Positions 19,736 through 28,090 of a DNA stretch of 64,000 nucleotides are shown here, one piece after another (position 1 is the first letter of the stretch; each line of letters opens with the position of its first letter). Below the pieces are notes generated by a model. It had not been told where the DNA came from. It searched no databases and saw nothing but the letters and a program-made list of their open reading frames with translations. Position numbers and translations under genes: made by a program. The stretch is from Neoalteromonas flava. GTDB lineage: Bacteria; Pseudomonadota; Gammaproteobacteria; Enterobacterales; Alteromonadaceae. The stretch covers positions 248,001-312,000 of the forward strand of contig NZ_PEAX01000002.1 in assembly GCF_002807685.1 (NCBI RefSeq), read 5' to 3'.

Positions 19736-20656
19736 ATGCCTCAACTCAATAACCTGCAAATGCTTGAAGCTGAAGCGATTCATATCTTGCGTGAAGTCGC
19801 TGCCAGTTTTGAAAACCCGTGTATGTTTTATTCCATTGGAAAAGATTCGACGGTTATGTTGCATCTCGCCCGCAAGGCATTTTGGCCCGCTAAAGTCCCC
19901 TTCACCCTGTTACATGTTGATACCACTTGGGAATTTGGCGAAATGGGTCGGTTTCGTGATCAATTGGCTGAAAAATATGCATTAGATATTCGTGTGCATA
20001 TTAACCAAGAGGCACTGGATATGGGGATCCACCCCATTGCTTCAGGCTCGGTAAAGTACAATGACTTCATGAAAACCATCGCCTTAAAACAAGCATTAGA
20101 TAAATATCAGTTTGATGCGGCTTTAGGTGGCGCGAGGCGCGACGAAGAAAAATCACGGGCGAAAGAAAGAGTATTTTCAGTGCGCAATGCCAATCATCAA
20201 TGGGACCCAAAACAACAACGCCCGGAGCTTTGGTCAATATACAACTCACAAATAAATAAGGGCGAATCAGTTCGCGTTTTTCCCCTTTCTAATTGGACTG
20301 AATTAGATATTTGGTTATACATCTTGCAAGAACGTATAGAAATAGTCCCACTGTATTTCGCAAAACCACGAATGAGCTGGATTGACGACGACAGTCAGCA
20401 AATACTCGCACTAGATGATGAACGTATGCTGCCTTATTTAAGTGAAACCGAAAAAGCCTCCCTCGAAGAAAGATGGATCCGTTTTCGTACTTTGGGATGC
20501 TACCCACAAACAGGCGCCACATTGAGCCAAGCCGATACGTTAGAGGCGATTGTCGCTGAAATGATTGCCAGTAAGACCAGTGAGCGCGAGGGGCGTTTGT
20601 TAGATAAAGACCAAAGCGGTTCCATGGAGAAAAAGAAGCGGGAAGGGTATTTTTAA
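19736..20656 (+). CDS. cysD: Sulfate adenylyltransferase subunit 2 (CysD-like), without CysN
   Basis: About 306 residues, close to normal CysD length. ATP pyrophosphatase PP-loop ([22 protein letters not shown]), [38 protein letters not shown] and the C-terminal [15 protein letters not shown] are all conserved. CysD adenylates sulfate to APS but normally needs the GTPase CysN encoded just downstream; here the following DNA is an oppositely oriented thioesterase. Some otherwise conserved positions differ (DTTWEF for DTGWKF). It may pair with a CysN elsewhere or be a paralogue with another role. ATG 19736 is preferred; a GTG at 19724 lies inside the upstream hairpin. Confidence 0.85.
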   Translation: MPQLNNLQMLEAEAIHILREVAASFENPCMFYSIGKDSTVMLHLARKAFWPAKVPFTLLHVDTTWEFGEMGRFRDQLAEKYALDIRVHINQEALDMGIHPIASGSVKYNDFMKTIALKQALDKYQFDAALGGARRDEEKSRAKERVFSVRNANHQWDPKQQRPELWSIYNSQINKGESVRVFPLSNWTELDIWLYILQERIEIVPLYFAKPRMSWIDDDSQQILALDDERMLPYLSETEKASLEERWIRFRTLGCYPQTGATLSQADTLEAIVAEMIASKTSEREGRLLDKDQSGSMEKKKREGYF

Positions 20657-20686
20657 CCTCGTAAGTGATTTGTGTAAATGAATATA

Positions 20687-20713
20687 GCCTCAAAACCGCT
20701 AGGTTCTTGAGGC
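20687..20713. other. Hairpin between convergent cysD and thioesterase genes
   Basis: GCCTCAAAACC / GGTT-C-TTGAGGC forms an 11-pair stem with one bulge and a GCTA loop. No U tract on either side, so it is at best a weak terminator or an RNA-end stabiliser. Confidence 0.4.
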
Positions 20714-20798
20714 CGAAGTTCAACAACCGATATAACGGGTTTAAACTAATGGGTCGTTTAAATTTAGTTCAATCAGGGTTTTAGTTTTCTGCAATCAC

Positions 20799-21281
20799 TT
20801 ACTTCCAACCCAAGGTTTGCTCAAAATCCATATCTAATTGCTTGGCAAACTCTTTGGCATGAATTGCGACCTTTTCTAACTGTTTGTCTTCTTCATCCTC
20901 TGCGGTGAAAGCGGGCACTTCTACGGGATAACCAGCCTCATCGACTGCCATAAAGGTTATAAAACAGCGATTAGTGACCACAATATTATCTTCTTTGGGG
21001 TCGCCTGCGCGCACGACAACGTAAATGTGCATACTGGTCTTTCCGGTATGCACTATACGCGCCTTCACGGATACCAACTGACCGACCAGTATTGGTCGTA
21101 TAAATCGGATTGCATTGGCTGAAACAGTAACACAATAGCGCTTACTCCACTGCGCGGCACAGGCATATGACGCCTGATCGATCCATTTCATGACCATGCC
21201 ACCATGCACTTTTCCGCCAAAGTTCACATCAGTAGGCTCGGCGAGGAAACGAAATTCAGTTTGACTGTTAGGACTGCTCAT
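20799..21281 (-). CDS. Acyl-CoA thioesterase, hotdog fold (YciA-like)
   Basis: 160 residues. Single hotdog domain with the acyl-CoA hydrolase pattern: TDVNFGGKVHGGMVMKWIDQASYACA (Asn-x-x-Gly ... His-Gly-Gly) and a VSANAIRFIRPILVGQLVSVKARIVHTGKTSM central helix-strand. Hydrolyses acyl-CoA esters in the cytoplasm; chain-length preference cannot be read. The acidic C-terminal tail (AEDEEDKQLEKVA) is common in this group. Monocistronic, convergent with cysD. Confidence 0.85.
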   Translation of the reverse strand: MSSPNSQTEFRFLAEPTDVNFGGKVHGGMVMKWIDQASYACAAQWSKRYCVTVSANAIRFIRPILVGQLVSVKARIVHTGKTSMHIYVVVRAGDPKEDNIVVTNRCFITFMAVDEAGYPVEVPAFTAEDEEDKQLEKVAIHAKEFAKQLDMDFEQTLGWK

Positions 21282-21452
21282 ATTTTTCTTTTCTGGATTT
21301 GTTTATTTATGCTCTAACCTTAGCAGAAAAGTCTCGAGCCAATTTGCATACGAGTCTTTTTGTATTGGTTTTGCTGCCACTTAATCGAAAATAACGAACC
21401 ACATTCTATCTGCGGTTGACGAACCGAGGCATAAGTTACTGAGTGGGTGTTA

Positions 21453-21480
21453 GGCACCGTAACCGGTGTCGAGTTTTTTT
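21453..21480 (+). terminator. Orphan terminator-like hairpin in an intergenic gap
   Basis: Stem GGCACCG / CGGTGTC (one G-U) with loop TAAC, three bases, then seven T residues. There is no plus-strand gene between cysD and this point, and the next gene starts 125 bases later. The rest of the 21282-21605 gap shows nothing I can call. Confidence 0.5.
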
Positions 21481-21605
21481 ACAATTATTTCACATCAAAA
21501 TCACTATCAATTATAAACCACTGTATTTATTAGATAATTTTAATTGGCTCATAATATGCATCTTTATTACGAAGTTAACGCGCCCTTTGGCGAGAGGATC
21601 ACCAA

Positions 21606-22190
21606 ATGAAATTAGCCATGTTAAGAATTGTGTTTGTTTTGTCTTTATTTTTGTCAAGTAACGCAGCTAATGCGTCATTGGTATTCACCAATTTAAACAT
21701 CCAAAGTAATTCAATAACCTTCACAGTGAATGGCGATATGAGCGGTTACACAGCACCCGGCGGATGGGCGGGTAACCTGTTTAATTTTAATTTACGCTAC
21801 ATTGGTGATTTATGGGCAGGTGGAACAGGTTTTGTATCTAATTCATGGTCTACGTCAGTATTTGACTCGTTAAGTTTCTCATTGACAGGCAACACTGGTT
21901 TGTTTTCTTCAACTATTCCTTATACGTGGTCAGAATATGCGGTTACCTCTCTTAGCGGGGCGACCGCAACTAATAGAACTGTAACGCTATCTTTTTCTGG
22001 AAATGTACTAAATACAAACGCCTCAAATGGTGCGGTTGAGTTTTATTGGGGGTGGGCGAATACTAACAGTGACGGCTTTACTTTACTTGGCTCTCTCCCC
22101 GCTCGTTCAAGCACAGTTACTGAACCTTCAACACTTGCCATTCTGGGCTTGGCGCTGATTGGGTTTGGTATGCGTCGATTGAAAAAATAA
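21606..22190 (+). CDS. PEP-CTERM sorting-signal protein
   Basis: 194 residues: signal peptide (cleavage near NAANAS), a Gly/Asn/Ser/Thr-rich beta-type body of unknown fold, then TEPSTLAILGLALIGFGMRRLKK. This is a PEP-CTERM tail with Thr-Glu-Pro in place of Pro-Glu-Pro, a hydrophobic helix and a basic end. Expected to be cut by an exosortase and released or anchored at the surface. GAGAGGA lies before the ATG; an in-frame ATG four codons later is an alternative. Monocistronic, with a very strong terminator. Confidence 0.78.
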   Translation: MKLAMLRIVFVLSLFLSSNAANASLVFTNLNIQSNSITFTVNGDMSGYTAPGGWAGNLFNFNLRYIGDLWAGGTGFVSNSWSTSVFDSLSFSLTGNTGLFSSTIPYTWSEYAVTSLSGATATNRTVTLSFSGNVLNTNASNGAVEFYWGWANTNSDGFTLLGSLPARSSTVTEPSTLAILGLALIGFGMRRLKK

Positions 22191-22205
22191 GTTGCAGCTT
22201 GTTCG

Positions 22206-22243
22206 CACACAAAAAAGGGAGCTAACGCTCCCTTTTTTTGTGT
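22206..22243 (+). terminator. Strong intrinsic terminator, symmetric
   Basis: Long perfect stem around GGGAGC-TAAC-GCTCCC, flanked by A7/T7 and CACA/TGTG, so the hairpin extends to about 17 pairs. Its A/T symmetry lets it act in both directions. Confidence 0.92.
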
Positions 22244-22577
22244 GATTTCTATGAATAAGGATATAAAAGCACGAATTCAAAAAGACCGACACCTTATACT
22301 TGGGTCAACTCCATGATTGCGTAATCTAATCAAGCGACCGGTTTGCCTAGCAGAATCGAAGTATCGCCTTAATGACTATCATTCATTCTTTGACTTGCAT
22401 GCAACTGCCCCAAAAGCAGTCATACATAGATTTTCATCGTCCACAGTCACTAGTTCGGCTCAGATGTTAAATAACTGGTAGAGGTTTTTATAGTACAGGC
22501 AACCGATTCATATAGATTGGATCAGTAGAATGCCTGCTAAATATGGCCTTTCAACTTGTTTTAGTATAGTTGGAAAC
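22244..22577. other. Intergenic gap between two terminators
   Basis: About 330 bases with no credible ORF, no clear promoter and no repeat. A short AATGACTATCATTC stretch near 22374 looks slightly like a Fur half-site but is too weak to call. Confidence 0.4.
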
Positions 22578-22605
22578 AAAACGCCCCGTAATAGGGGCGT
22601 TTTTA
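22578..22605 (-). terminator. Bidirectional terminator after katG
   Basis: Stem AAAACGCCCC / GGGGCGTTTT with a five-base loop. T-rich runs follow on both strands; it lies 23 bases past the katG stop. Confidence 0.88.
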
Positions 22606-22627
22606 TCTATCTTTGTTTTAAAAACTT

Positions 22628-24895
22628 TTAGCGACCTAAGTTCATCACCTTAGACCATGCTGCAACAAAGTCATCAACAAACTTCTGTTTCGACGTATCA
22701 AATGCATAGACTTCAGCAATTGCTCGTAATTCAGAGTTACTGCCAAAAATCAGGTCAACCGGTGTGGCCGTCCATTTTGGATTTCCACTGCTACGCTCAA
22801 CCGCTTGATAAACGCCTTCTTCATCGGTTTTTTGCCATGCATACGACATATCCAACAAATTAACAAAGAAATCATTAGTCAACTTACCTGGATTATCCGT
22901 GAGTACACCATGTTGCATACCTTTGTAGTTGGCATCCAATGCACGCATACCACCGACCAATACGGTCATTTCAGGCACAGTTAAATTTAGCTGATCGGCC
23001 TTATCTACCAAACTTTCAGTGGGTGACTCATAGCTGCCTTCAGCATCAAAATAGTTGCGGAAACCATCGGCCTTCAGTTCTAGTAATGCAAACGAATCCA
23101 CATCGGTTTGCTCTTGGGTGGCATCGCCACGACCAGGCTTGACCGGAACAGTAACGTTAAATCCAGCATCCTTTGCTGCTTTTTCTACTGCGGCTGCGCC
23201 AGCGATAACAATAAGGTCTGCCATCGAGACTTTGTCACTATTGAACATGCCACCATTAAAGTCGTCCTGCACTTCTTTGAGCGCTTCCATGACTTTAGTC
23301 AACTCTGCTGGGTTATTCACTGCCCATGAGTTTTGTGGTGCCAAGGCTAAACGACCGCCATTGGTACCACCACGCATATCCGCATGACGGTAACTGGCTG
23401 CAGAGGCCCAAGCGGTGCGCACTAATTCAGGCACACTTAAACCGGTATCCAAGACGGCCTCTTTCAGCTTAGCGACATCGCTATCGTCAATATTTGAAAC
23501 ACTGTCTGCATCGATCGGATCTTGCCAAATTAGCGGCTCTTCTGGCACGTATTTACCTAAGAAATTACTCGGTGGTCCCATGTCACGGTGGGTCAATTTG
23601 TACCATGCTTTCGCAAAGGCTAGCCGGTACTCTTCAGGGTTAGCTAGGAAACGCTCTGCAATCTTCCGATACTCTGGGTCGGCTTTAAGCGCCAAGTCAG
23701 CGGTGGTCATAACCACAGGGTTACGTTTACCTTCAACGTGTGCATCAGGTGCCGCCGTGTGCATGGCTTTATCTTTCGGTACCCATTGAATAGCCCCAGC
23801 AGGACTGCGCGTTTGTACCCATTCATTATTCAGTAGGTTACTCAAGTAGAGTGAAGTCCACTTGGTTGGCATTTGCGTCCACGCCCCTTCGAGCCCACTG
23901 GTTACTGTGTCTTCTGAATGCCCTTTGCCACATTTATTTTTCCAACCTAGGCCTTGGTCTTCAATGGGACCTGCGCCTGGCTCAACGCCCACACAGTCAG
24001 ATGGCTTGTGCGCGCCGTGCATCTTGCCGAAGGTGTGACCACCGGCAACTAAGGCCACCGTTTCTTCATCATTCATCGCCATGCGACCGAAGGCTACACG
24101 GATATTTTTAGCTGATCCCATTGGATCTGGTTTGCCTTTTGGGCCCTCGGGGTTAACGTAAATTAAGCCCATGTGAGTCGCACCTAGCGGACGCTGCAAT
24201 TCACCGTCGCGAGTTTCACGATCGCTGGCTAGCATTTCAACTTCTGGGCCCCAATATACCAAGTCAGGTTCCCAATCATCGGCACGCCCGCCAGCAAACC
24301 CATAAGTCTCAAAGCCCATATTTTCCAGCGCTACTGTACCGGCCAATACCATTAGGTCTGACCATGACAGCGACTCACCATACTTTTGTTTGATCGGCCA
24401 TAACAGACGACGTGCCTTATCAAGATTGCCATTGTCGGGCCAGCTGTTGAGCGGGTCAAAACGCATCTGACCACCGCCAGCGCCACCGCGACCATCTAGT
24501 GTCCGATACGTACCTGCACTATGCCAAGTTAAGCGAATAAAAAACGGACCGTAATTGCCAAAATCAGCAGGCCACCAGTCTTGTGAATCTGTCATTAATG
24601 CGTTCAGGTCTGCTTTCACTGCATCTAAATCTAATTGGGCAAATGCTTGCGCATAGTCGAAATCCGATCCGTAGGGGTTCGAACGTGAATCTTGGTCACG
24701 AAGGGAAGAGAGATCTAATTGATCGGGCCACCAAAACTGATTGGATTTTGGCTGTCCCATTTTTGCCATACCACTGCCCATTGCACCTTTGGGCTTAGTC
24801 ATTTCAGCAGTTTCTGCGAGCACTGGTGTGCTTGCAAAGGCCATACTTACGAACCCCGCTATCGCGGTTTTTAAAAATCGACGTTGCAATTTCAT
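22628..24895 (-). CDS. katG: Catalase-peroxidase with signal peptide (periplasmic type)
   Basis: 755 residues. Both halves of the duplicated class I peroxidase fold are present. Distal haem residues lie in [12 protein letters not shown] (Arg-Trp-His), the proximal His region in [16 protein letters not shown], and the Tyr of the Met-Tyr-Trp adduct in LIYVNPEG. Removes H2O2. Unlike cytosolic E. coli KatG it begins with [15 protein letters not shown] ... PVLAET, a Sec-type signal peptide, followed by a Met/Gly/Lys-rich linker before the usual [11 protein letters not shown] start, so it probably works in the periplasm. AGGAAAAGG precedes the ATG. Confidence 0.93.
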   Translation of the reverse strand: MKLQRRFLKTAIAGFVSMAFASTPVLAETAEMTKPKGAMGSGMAKMGQPKSNQFWWPDQLDLSSLRDQDSRSNPYGSDFDYAQAFAQLDLDAVKADLNALMTDSQDWWPADFGNYGPFFIRLTWHSAGTYRTLDGRGGAGGGQMRFDPLNSWPDNGNLDKARRLLWPIKQKYGESLSWSDLMVLAGTVALENMGFETYGFAGGRADDWEPDLVYWGPEVEMLASDRETRDGELQRPLGATHMGLIYVNPEGPKGKPDPMGSAKNIRVAFGRMAMNDEETVALVAGGHTFGKMHGAHKPSDCVGVEPGAGPIEDQGLGWKNKCGKGHSEDTVTSGLEGAWTQMPTKWTSLYLSNLLNNEWVQTRSPAGAIQWVPKDKAMHTAAPDAHVEGKRNPVVMTTADLALKADPEYRKIAERFLANPEEYRLAFAKAWYKLTHRDMGPPSNFLGKYVPEEPLIWQDPIDADSVSNIDDSDVAKLKEAVLDTGLSVPELVRTAWASAASYRHADMRGGTNGGRLALAPQNSWAVNNPAELTKVMEALKEVQDDFNGGMFNSDKVSMADLIVIAGAAAVEKAAKDAGFNVTVPVKPGRGDATQEQTDVDSFALLELKADGFRNYFDAEGSYESPTESLVDKADQLNLTVPEMTVLVGGMRALDANYKGMQHGVLTDNPGKLTNDFFVNLLDMSYAWQKTDEEGVYQAVERSSGNPKWTATPVDLIFGSNSELRAIAEVYAFDTSKQKFVDDFVAAWSKVMNLGR

Positions 24896-25119
24896 ATTCC
24901 TTTTCCTCGTATTCTATATCTGCGTTTCTTTTCATTGTTTTTTAAGTTGAAAAAGGTCAACCGCTATAGCAATAGCGACCTCCCTTGCAGACCAATCGTT
25001 CGCGCGACAGGCATCGCGAGAAACGAATTAGTGTGTAGAAGTATAGGAATGAATTGGTGAAAAAGTGCGGTAAATAAAATCGATTGAGTTAATCAGAAAA
25101 TTTGATTCAAGCGCAAAGT

Positions 25120-26535
25120 TTAGCTGCGCCCATTAGATTGAGCGCCCCGTAGCACTGAAGTGAAGGTTGCGATAGCTACGAATGTGAGGGACAGGATAAA
25201 CGCCTGCGCGACGGTGGTCATCATTGCTTCAACCGGGGCATCCGCCATGGCTTGGTCTCCCATTTGAGCATGGATGATTAAATTCACCACACTCATACCA
25301 AACAAGTTGCCAATGGTTCTCGACAGGTTCATCGAGGATGACGCCACCCCCACTTCATGTTCGTCAACTGACCCCATGATCGCATTGTTATTGGGGGTAG
25401 AAAATAAGCCGAAACCAATACCTACGGCTAATAATGCAACGCCAATCACTACCGAATTAGTTTTAGTATCTAGCTGACTCAGTAGTACAAAGCCAATACC
25501 GACAATCACACAACCCAAGGTTGCTAGAATCTTGGCCTCAAACTTATCCGCTAATCGTCCCGCCAGCGGTGCAACAAGAGCCATCGCTAGCGCCTGAAGT
25601 AGCAAAATCTGACCTGCTTCGGCAGGCGACATGCCTCTGACATATTGCAGATATAAACTCATTAAAAAAACAATCGCAAAGTTACTGCCATACATGAAAA
25701 ATGAAGTGAGTAACGACAAGCTGAATATCCGACTCTCAACAAACAATTGGATACGAATAAGCGGGGTCGCATGTTGCTTTTGATGCACAATAAAAGCCAA
25801 TAAGGAGATAACTGCGATGCCCAAAAAGAGTCCACCAGTTAAAGAGAAGCCCTGACTAAGGCCATAAACTAAACTGCTCGCAAATAGCATGAAAATAGCG
25901 CTTCCCACAGCATCAAAACGTGCTGGAAGGTGGCTTTTCCACTCACCGATTAAGCGCAGACGAATATATAGGCTTAATACCAAAAGTAACGGCACTTGGA
26001 AGAAAAACACCGCACGCCAGCCCCAATGTTGGGTTAGCCACCCGCCAATCGCTGGAGCAATTGTGAGACCGACATAGACACTCGCTGCCACTATGCCTAA
26101 TGCCCTTCCCCGTCGATGTGTTGGCGTCACCGAGGTAACAATGGCTATGCCAGTCCCAAAAATCATGGCTCCAGCTATACCCTGAATAAAGCGCCACACG
26201 AGAACTTCATCAATACTGTTGGCAAAGCCACAGAATAGTGCCGAAAGAGCGGTGCAAATTAGACCTAGCGAATACACCCGCTTACGTCCGTAGATATCGG
26301 CCAGCTTGCCCGCTGGCAGCATAAACGCTACGTTACTTAACAAATAGATGGTTGGTAGCCACGCCACTTTGGAGGCATTGGCCTGCAAATCAGTCGCCAA
26401 ATTTGGGATCGCCACATTCACCGCTGCCATGCCCATTGGTCCAATCAGGTATCCAATACACACTGCTACCAACGCAACTGATGATGACGATGACGATGAC
26501 GATGACGAGTTCAAGATAAGTCTATAGAGGTTCAA
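25120..26535 (-). CDS. MFS drug/metabolite exporter with N-terminal poly-Ser tract
   Basis: 471 residues with 12-14 membrane segments. Motif A (GKLADIYGRKRVY) and motif C-like (APAIGGWLTQHWGWRAVFF) place it in the DHA2/EmrB-QacA group of proton-driven exporters. Substrate unknown. Just before the first helix is a run of ten serines encoded by a hexanucleotide repeat. The only upstream start I find is TTG 26535, with no good Shine-Dalgarno and an in-frame stop further up; translation might instead begin at a later TTG past the repeat, so the N-terminus is unsure. Confidence 0.85.
   Translation of the reverse strand: MNLYRLILNSSSSSSSSSSVALVAVCIGYLIGPMGMAAVNVAIPNLATDLQANASKVAWLPTIYLLSNVAFMLPAGKLADIYGRKRVYSLGLICTALSALFCGFANSIDEVLVWRFIQGIAGAMIFGTGIAIVTSVTPTHRRGRALGIVAASVYVGLTIAPAIGGWLTQHWGWRAVFFFQVPLLLVLSLYIRLRLIGEWKSHLPARFDAVGSAIFMLFASSLVYGLSQGFSLTGGLFLGIAVISLLAFIVHQKQHATPLIRIQLFVESRIFSLSLLTSFFMYGSNFAIVFLMSLYLQYVRGMSPAEAGQILLLQALAMALVAPLAGRLADKFEAKILATLGCVIVGIGFVLLSQLDTKTNSVVIGVALLAVGIGFGLFSTPNNNAIMGSVDEHEVGVASSSMNLSRTIGNLFGMSVVNLIIHAQMGDQAMADAPVEAMMTTVAQAFILSLTFVAIATFTSVLRGAQSNGRS
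26480..26515. repeat. Hexanucleotide microsatellite (GACGAT)n in the MFS gene
   Basis: Four perfect GACGAT units flanked by one degenerate unit on each side (six in total). On the minus strand they read alternating TCA/TCG serine codons. Length changes would keep the frame and alter the Ser-tract length. Confidence 0.9.
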
Positions 26536-26603
26536 CGCTCGATTAGGATACCACAGAAAAAAAGACTAAAGCGGTAAACATGATAAAGATCCATGCATCC
26601 ACT

Positions 26604-27242
26604 CTAAGGCGAATGAATAACAATAGAGGTGCCAATTGGAATATCAAAAATATCTAACTGTGGATTGTTCTGGCGCAATTGTGCAACGCTCACACCGTAG
26701 CGCTTTGCGAGGCTATAGAAAGTCTCGCCGGCTTGAATGAAATGTAACTGCGAGCCTTTCGTCTGCTTTTTTTGCAGCATTGAACTAGCATTCGAAACCG
26801 CTGCGGCTTGATGATAATTAGATGCTTTATGTGTCGTGTCGCCCAGGCTTGATTGTATATCCGTGGCCCCCGCAGTTTTGACGGTTTGCATACAATCAAT
26901 CGGCGAATCAAATCGGTCACGAAACAATGCTAAATTGTCACATTCAGCTACGTAAGTCAGGGCTTTTTTTGCGCTCGTTATGTCACCTTTGCGTAATGCG
27001 ATTTCAGCGCTATAACGCCATAAAGACTCGGTGTAATCCTGCTCACTCACTTGTGCTAATAATGCTTCCGCGCGAGTCACATTGTTGTTCTGTAAATAAG
27101 CCCCAACGAGGGATGATAAAGTGTTTATGGACATATTTTTGGAGGCAATATTTAGCTGCACTGAGTTAGGTTCGCCAACCGAACTGCATCCCGTCACAGC
27201 GCTGCAAAGAACGAAACAAATTATGCAGGATTTCTTGTTCAC
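26604..27242 (-). CDS. LysM-domain lipoprotein
   Basis: 212 residues. Signal peptide with lipobox VTGC; a helical TPR-like middle (LVGAYLQNNNVTRAEALLAQV ... AEIALRKGDITSAKKAL); a Ser/Gln-rich linker; and a C-terminal LysM domain (HFIQAGETFYSLAKRYGVSVAQLRQNNPQLD ... IPIGTSIVI) that binds peptidoglycan glycans. Probably an envelope-anchored scaffold. No partner is evident; it is transcribed in the same direction as its neighbours but 69 bases from the next gene. Confidence 0.8.
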   Translation of the reverse strand: MNKKSCIICFVLCSAVTGCSSVGEPNSVQLNIASKNMSINTLSSLVGAYLQNNNVTRAEALLAQVSEQDYTESLWRYSAEIALRKGDITSAKKALTYVAECDNLALFRDRFDSPIDCMQTVKTAGATDIQSSLGDTTHKASNYHQAAAVSNASSMLQKKQTKGSQLHFIQAGETFYSLAKRYGVSVAQLRQNNPQLDIFDIPIGTSIVIHSP

Positions 27243-27310
27243 TCAGGGCCGCTCCAATCAATGATGCGCTACACAATACCCAGTCAATCGCGGGGATGCA
27301 ATATTTGCGT

Positions 27311-28090
27311 TCACTCTTTATCAAGCAGCTCGATCACGCCGAATACGTCTGCCGTTTTATAGCCCAAATTTTTATCCCCACCGACCGGTTCGATGGCATG
27401 TGAGCCGACAAAATGTTCACGGTGCTGACTCCCGTCGTTATCACAGTAGGCCAGCATAAAGCCCATTTTCTTACCCTTTACTAATTGAACTGGCCGTTGG
27501 ATCGAGCGCTTACGCTCATCAAAGGAATCATCATAAACCCTGATCGCCAGCTCCCATGTAAGTGCGTAAGGTGGTTCGGAACTGCGCTGCCAGCGGCTCG
27601 TTATATGCTCGTTTAGCAAGATAAAACGGGCAGGCTGGTCAGCGCTACCAATGCCAATATCCACGACCTGATTGTCCAGTGCTACATGATAAGCAAACGC
27701 ATTATGGTTAAATTGGTGTTCGCCGCCCGAAGCGTCTTCGTCCAAAAACACTTCTAAACAATCGTCATCCCAGTAGGCCACCAACGGATCAGGGTTTTGA
27801 TCAAACAACACATCATCTTGTATATGCGCTAACAAATACAGGAAATCCTCATCCCACAATAATTTAAATTTGCCGCAAAAATCCTCAGGCGCAGGCTTAC
27901 TGCCAAGGATTAGCTCAGTCATTGGTTGCCATACGGCTTTGCCCCAACTTCCTTCACTGTCTGAGCCGTCAATGCGGATGATTTCCTCAGCTTTTTCCAC
28001 CGCTATGCTAGTCTCTTTTGCCTGACAGGCTGATACAGCGAAAAGCGAAGGGACAATTATGCTGGCTATTCGCCAATTACTAATCACCAT
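27311..28090 (-). CDS. CBM9-like carbohydrate-binding lipoprotein
   Basis: 259 residues. Lipobox VSAC after a short signal. The body (IRIDGSDSEGSWGKAVWQPMTELIL ... FKLLWDEDFLYLLAHIQDD ... DDDCLEVFLDED) is typical of the CBM9-1/DOMON-like beta-sandwich that binds ends of glycans. The start overlaps the 3' end of the GH3 gene by 11 bases, so the two are co-translated, and it probably helps the glucosidase hold oligosaccharide at the cell envelope. Confidence 0.8.
   Translation of the reverse strand: MVISNWRIASIIVPSLFAVSACQAKETSIAVEKAEEIIRIDGSDSEGSWGKAVWQPMTELILGSKPAPEDFCGKFKLLWDEDFLYLLAHIQDDVLFDQNPDPLVAYWDDDCLEVFLDEDASGGEHQFNHNAFAYHVALDNQVVDIGIGSADQPARFILLNEHITSRWQRSSEPPYALTWELAIRVYDDSFDERKRSIQRPVQLVKGKKMGFMLAYCDNDGSQHREHFVGSHAIEPVGGDKNLGYKTADVFGVIELLDKE

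Noticed and set aside
20661-20802. Ten-base inverted repeat (GTAAGTGATT) bracketing the cysD-thioesterase gap, like a small MITE
   Set aside because: A few such matches at this spacing are expected by chance in 64 kb; no target duplication and one arm includes the thioesterase stop codon.
22374-22390. Fur-box-like sequence
   Set aside because: Only a partial match and not near any gene start.
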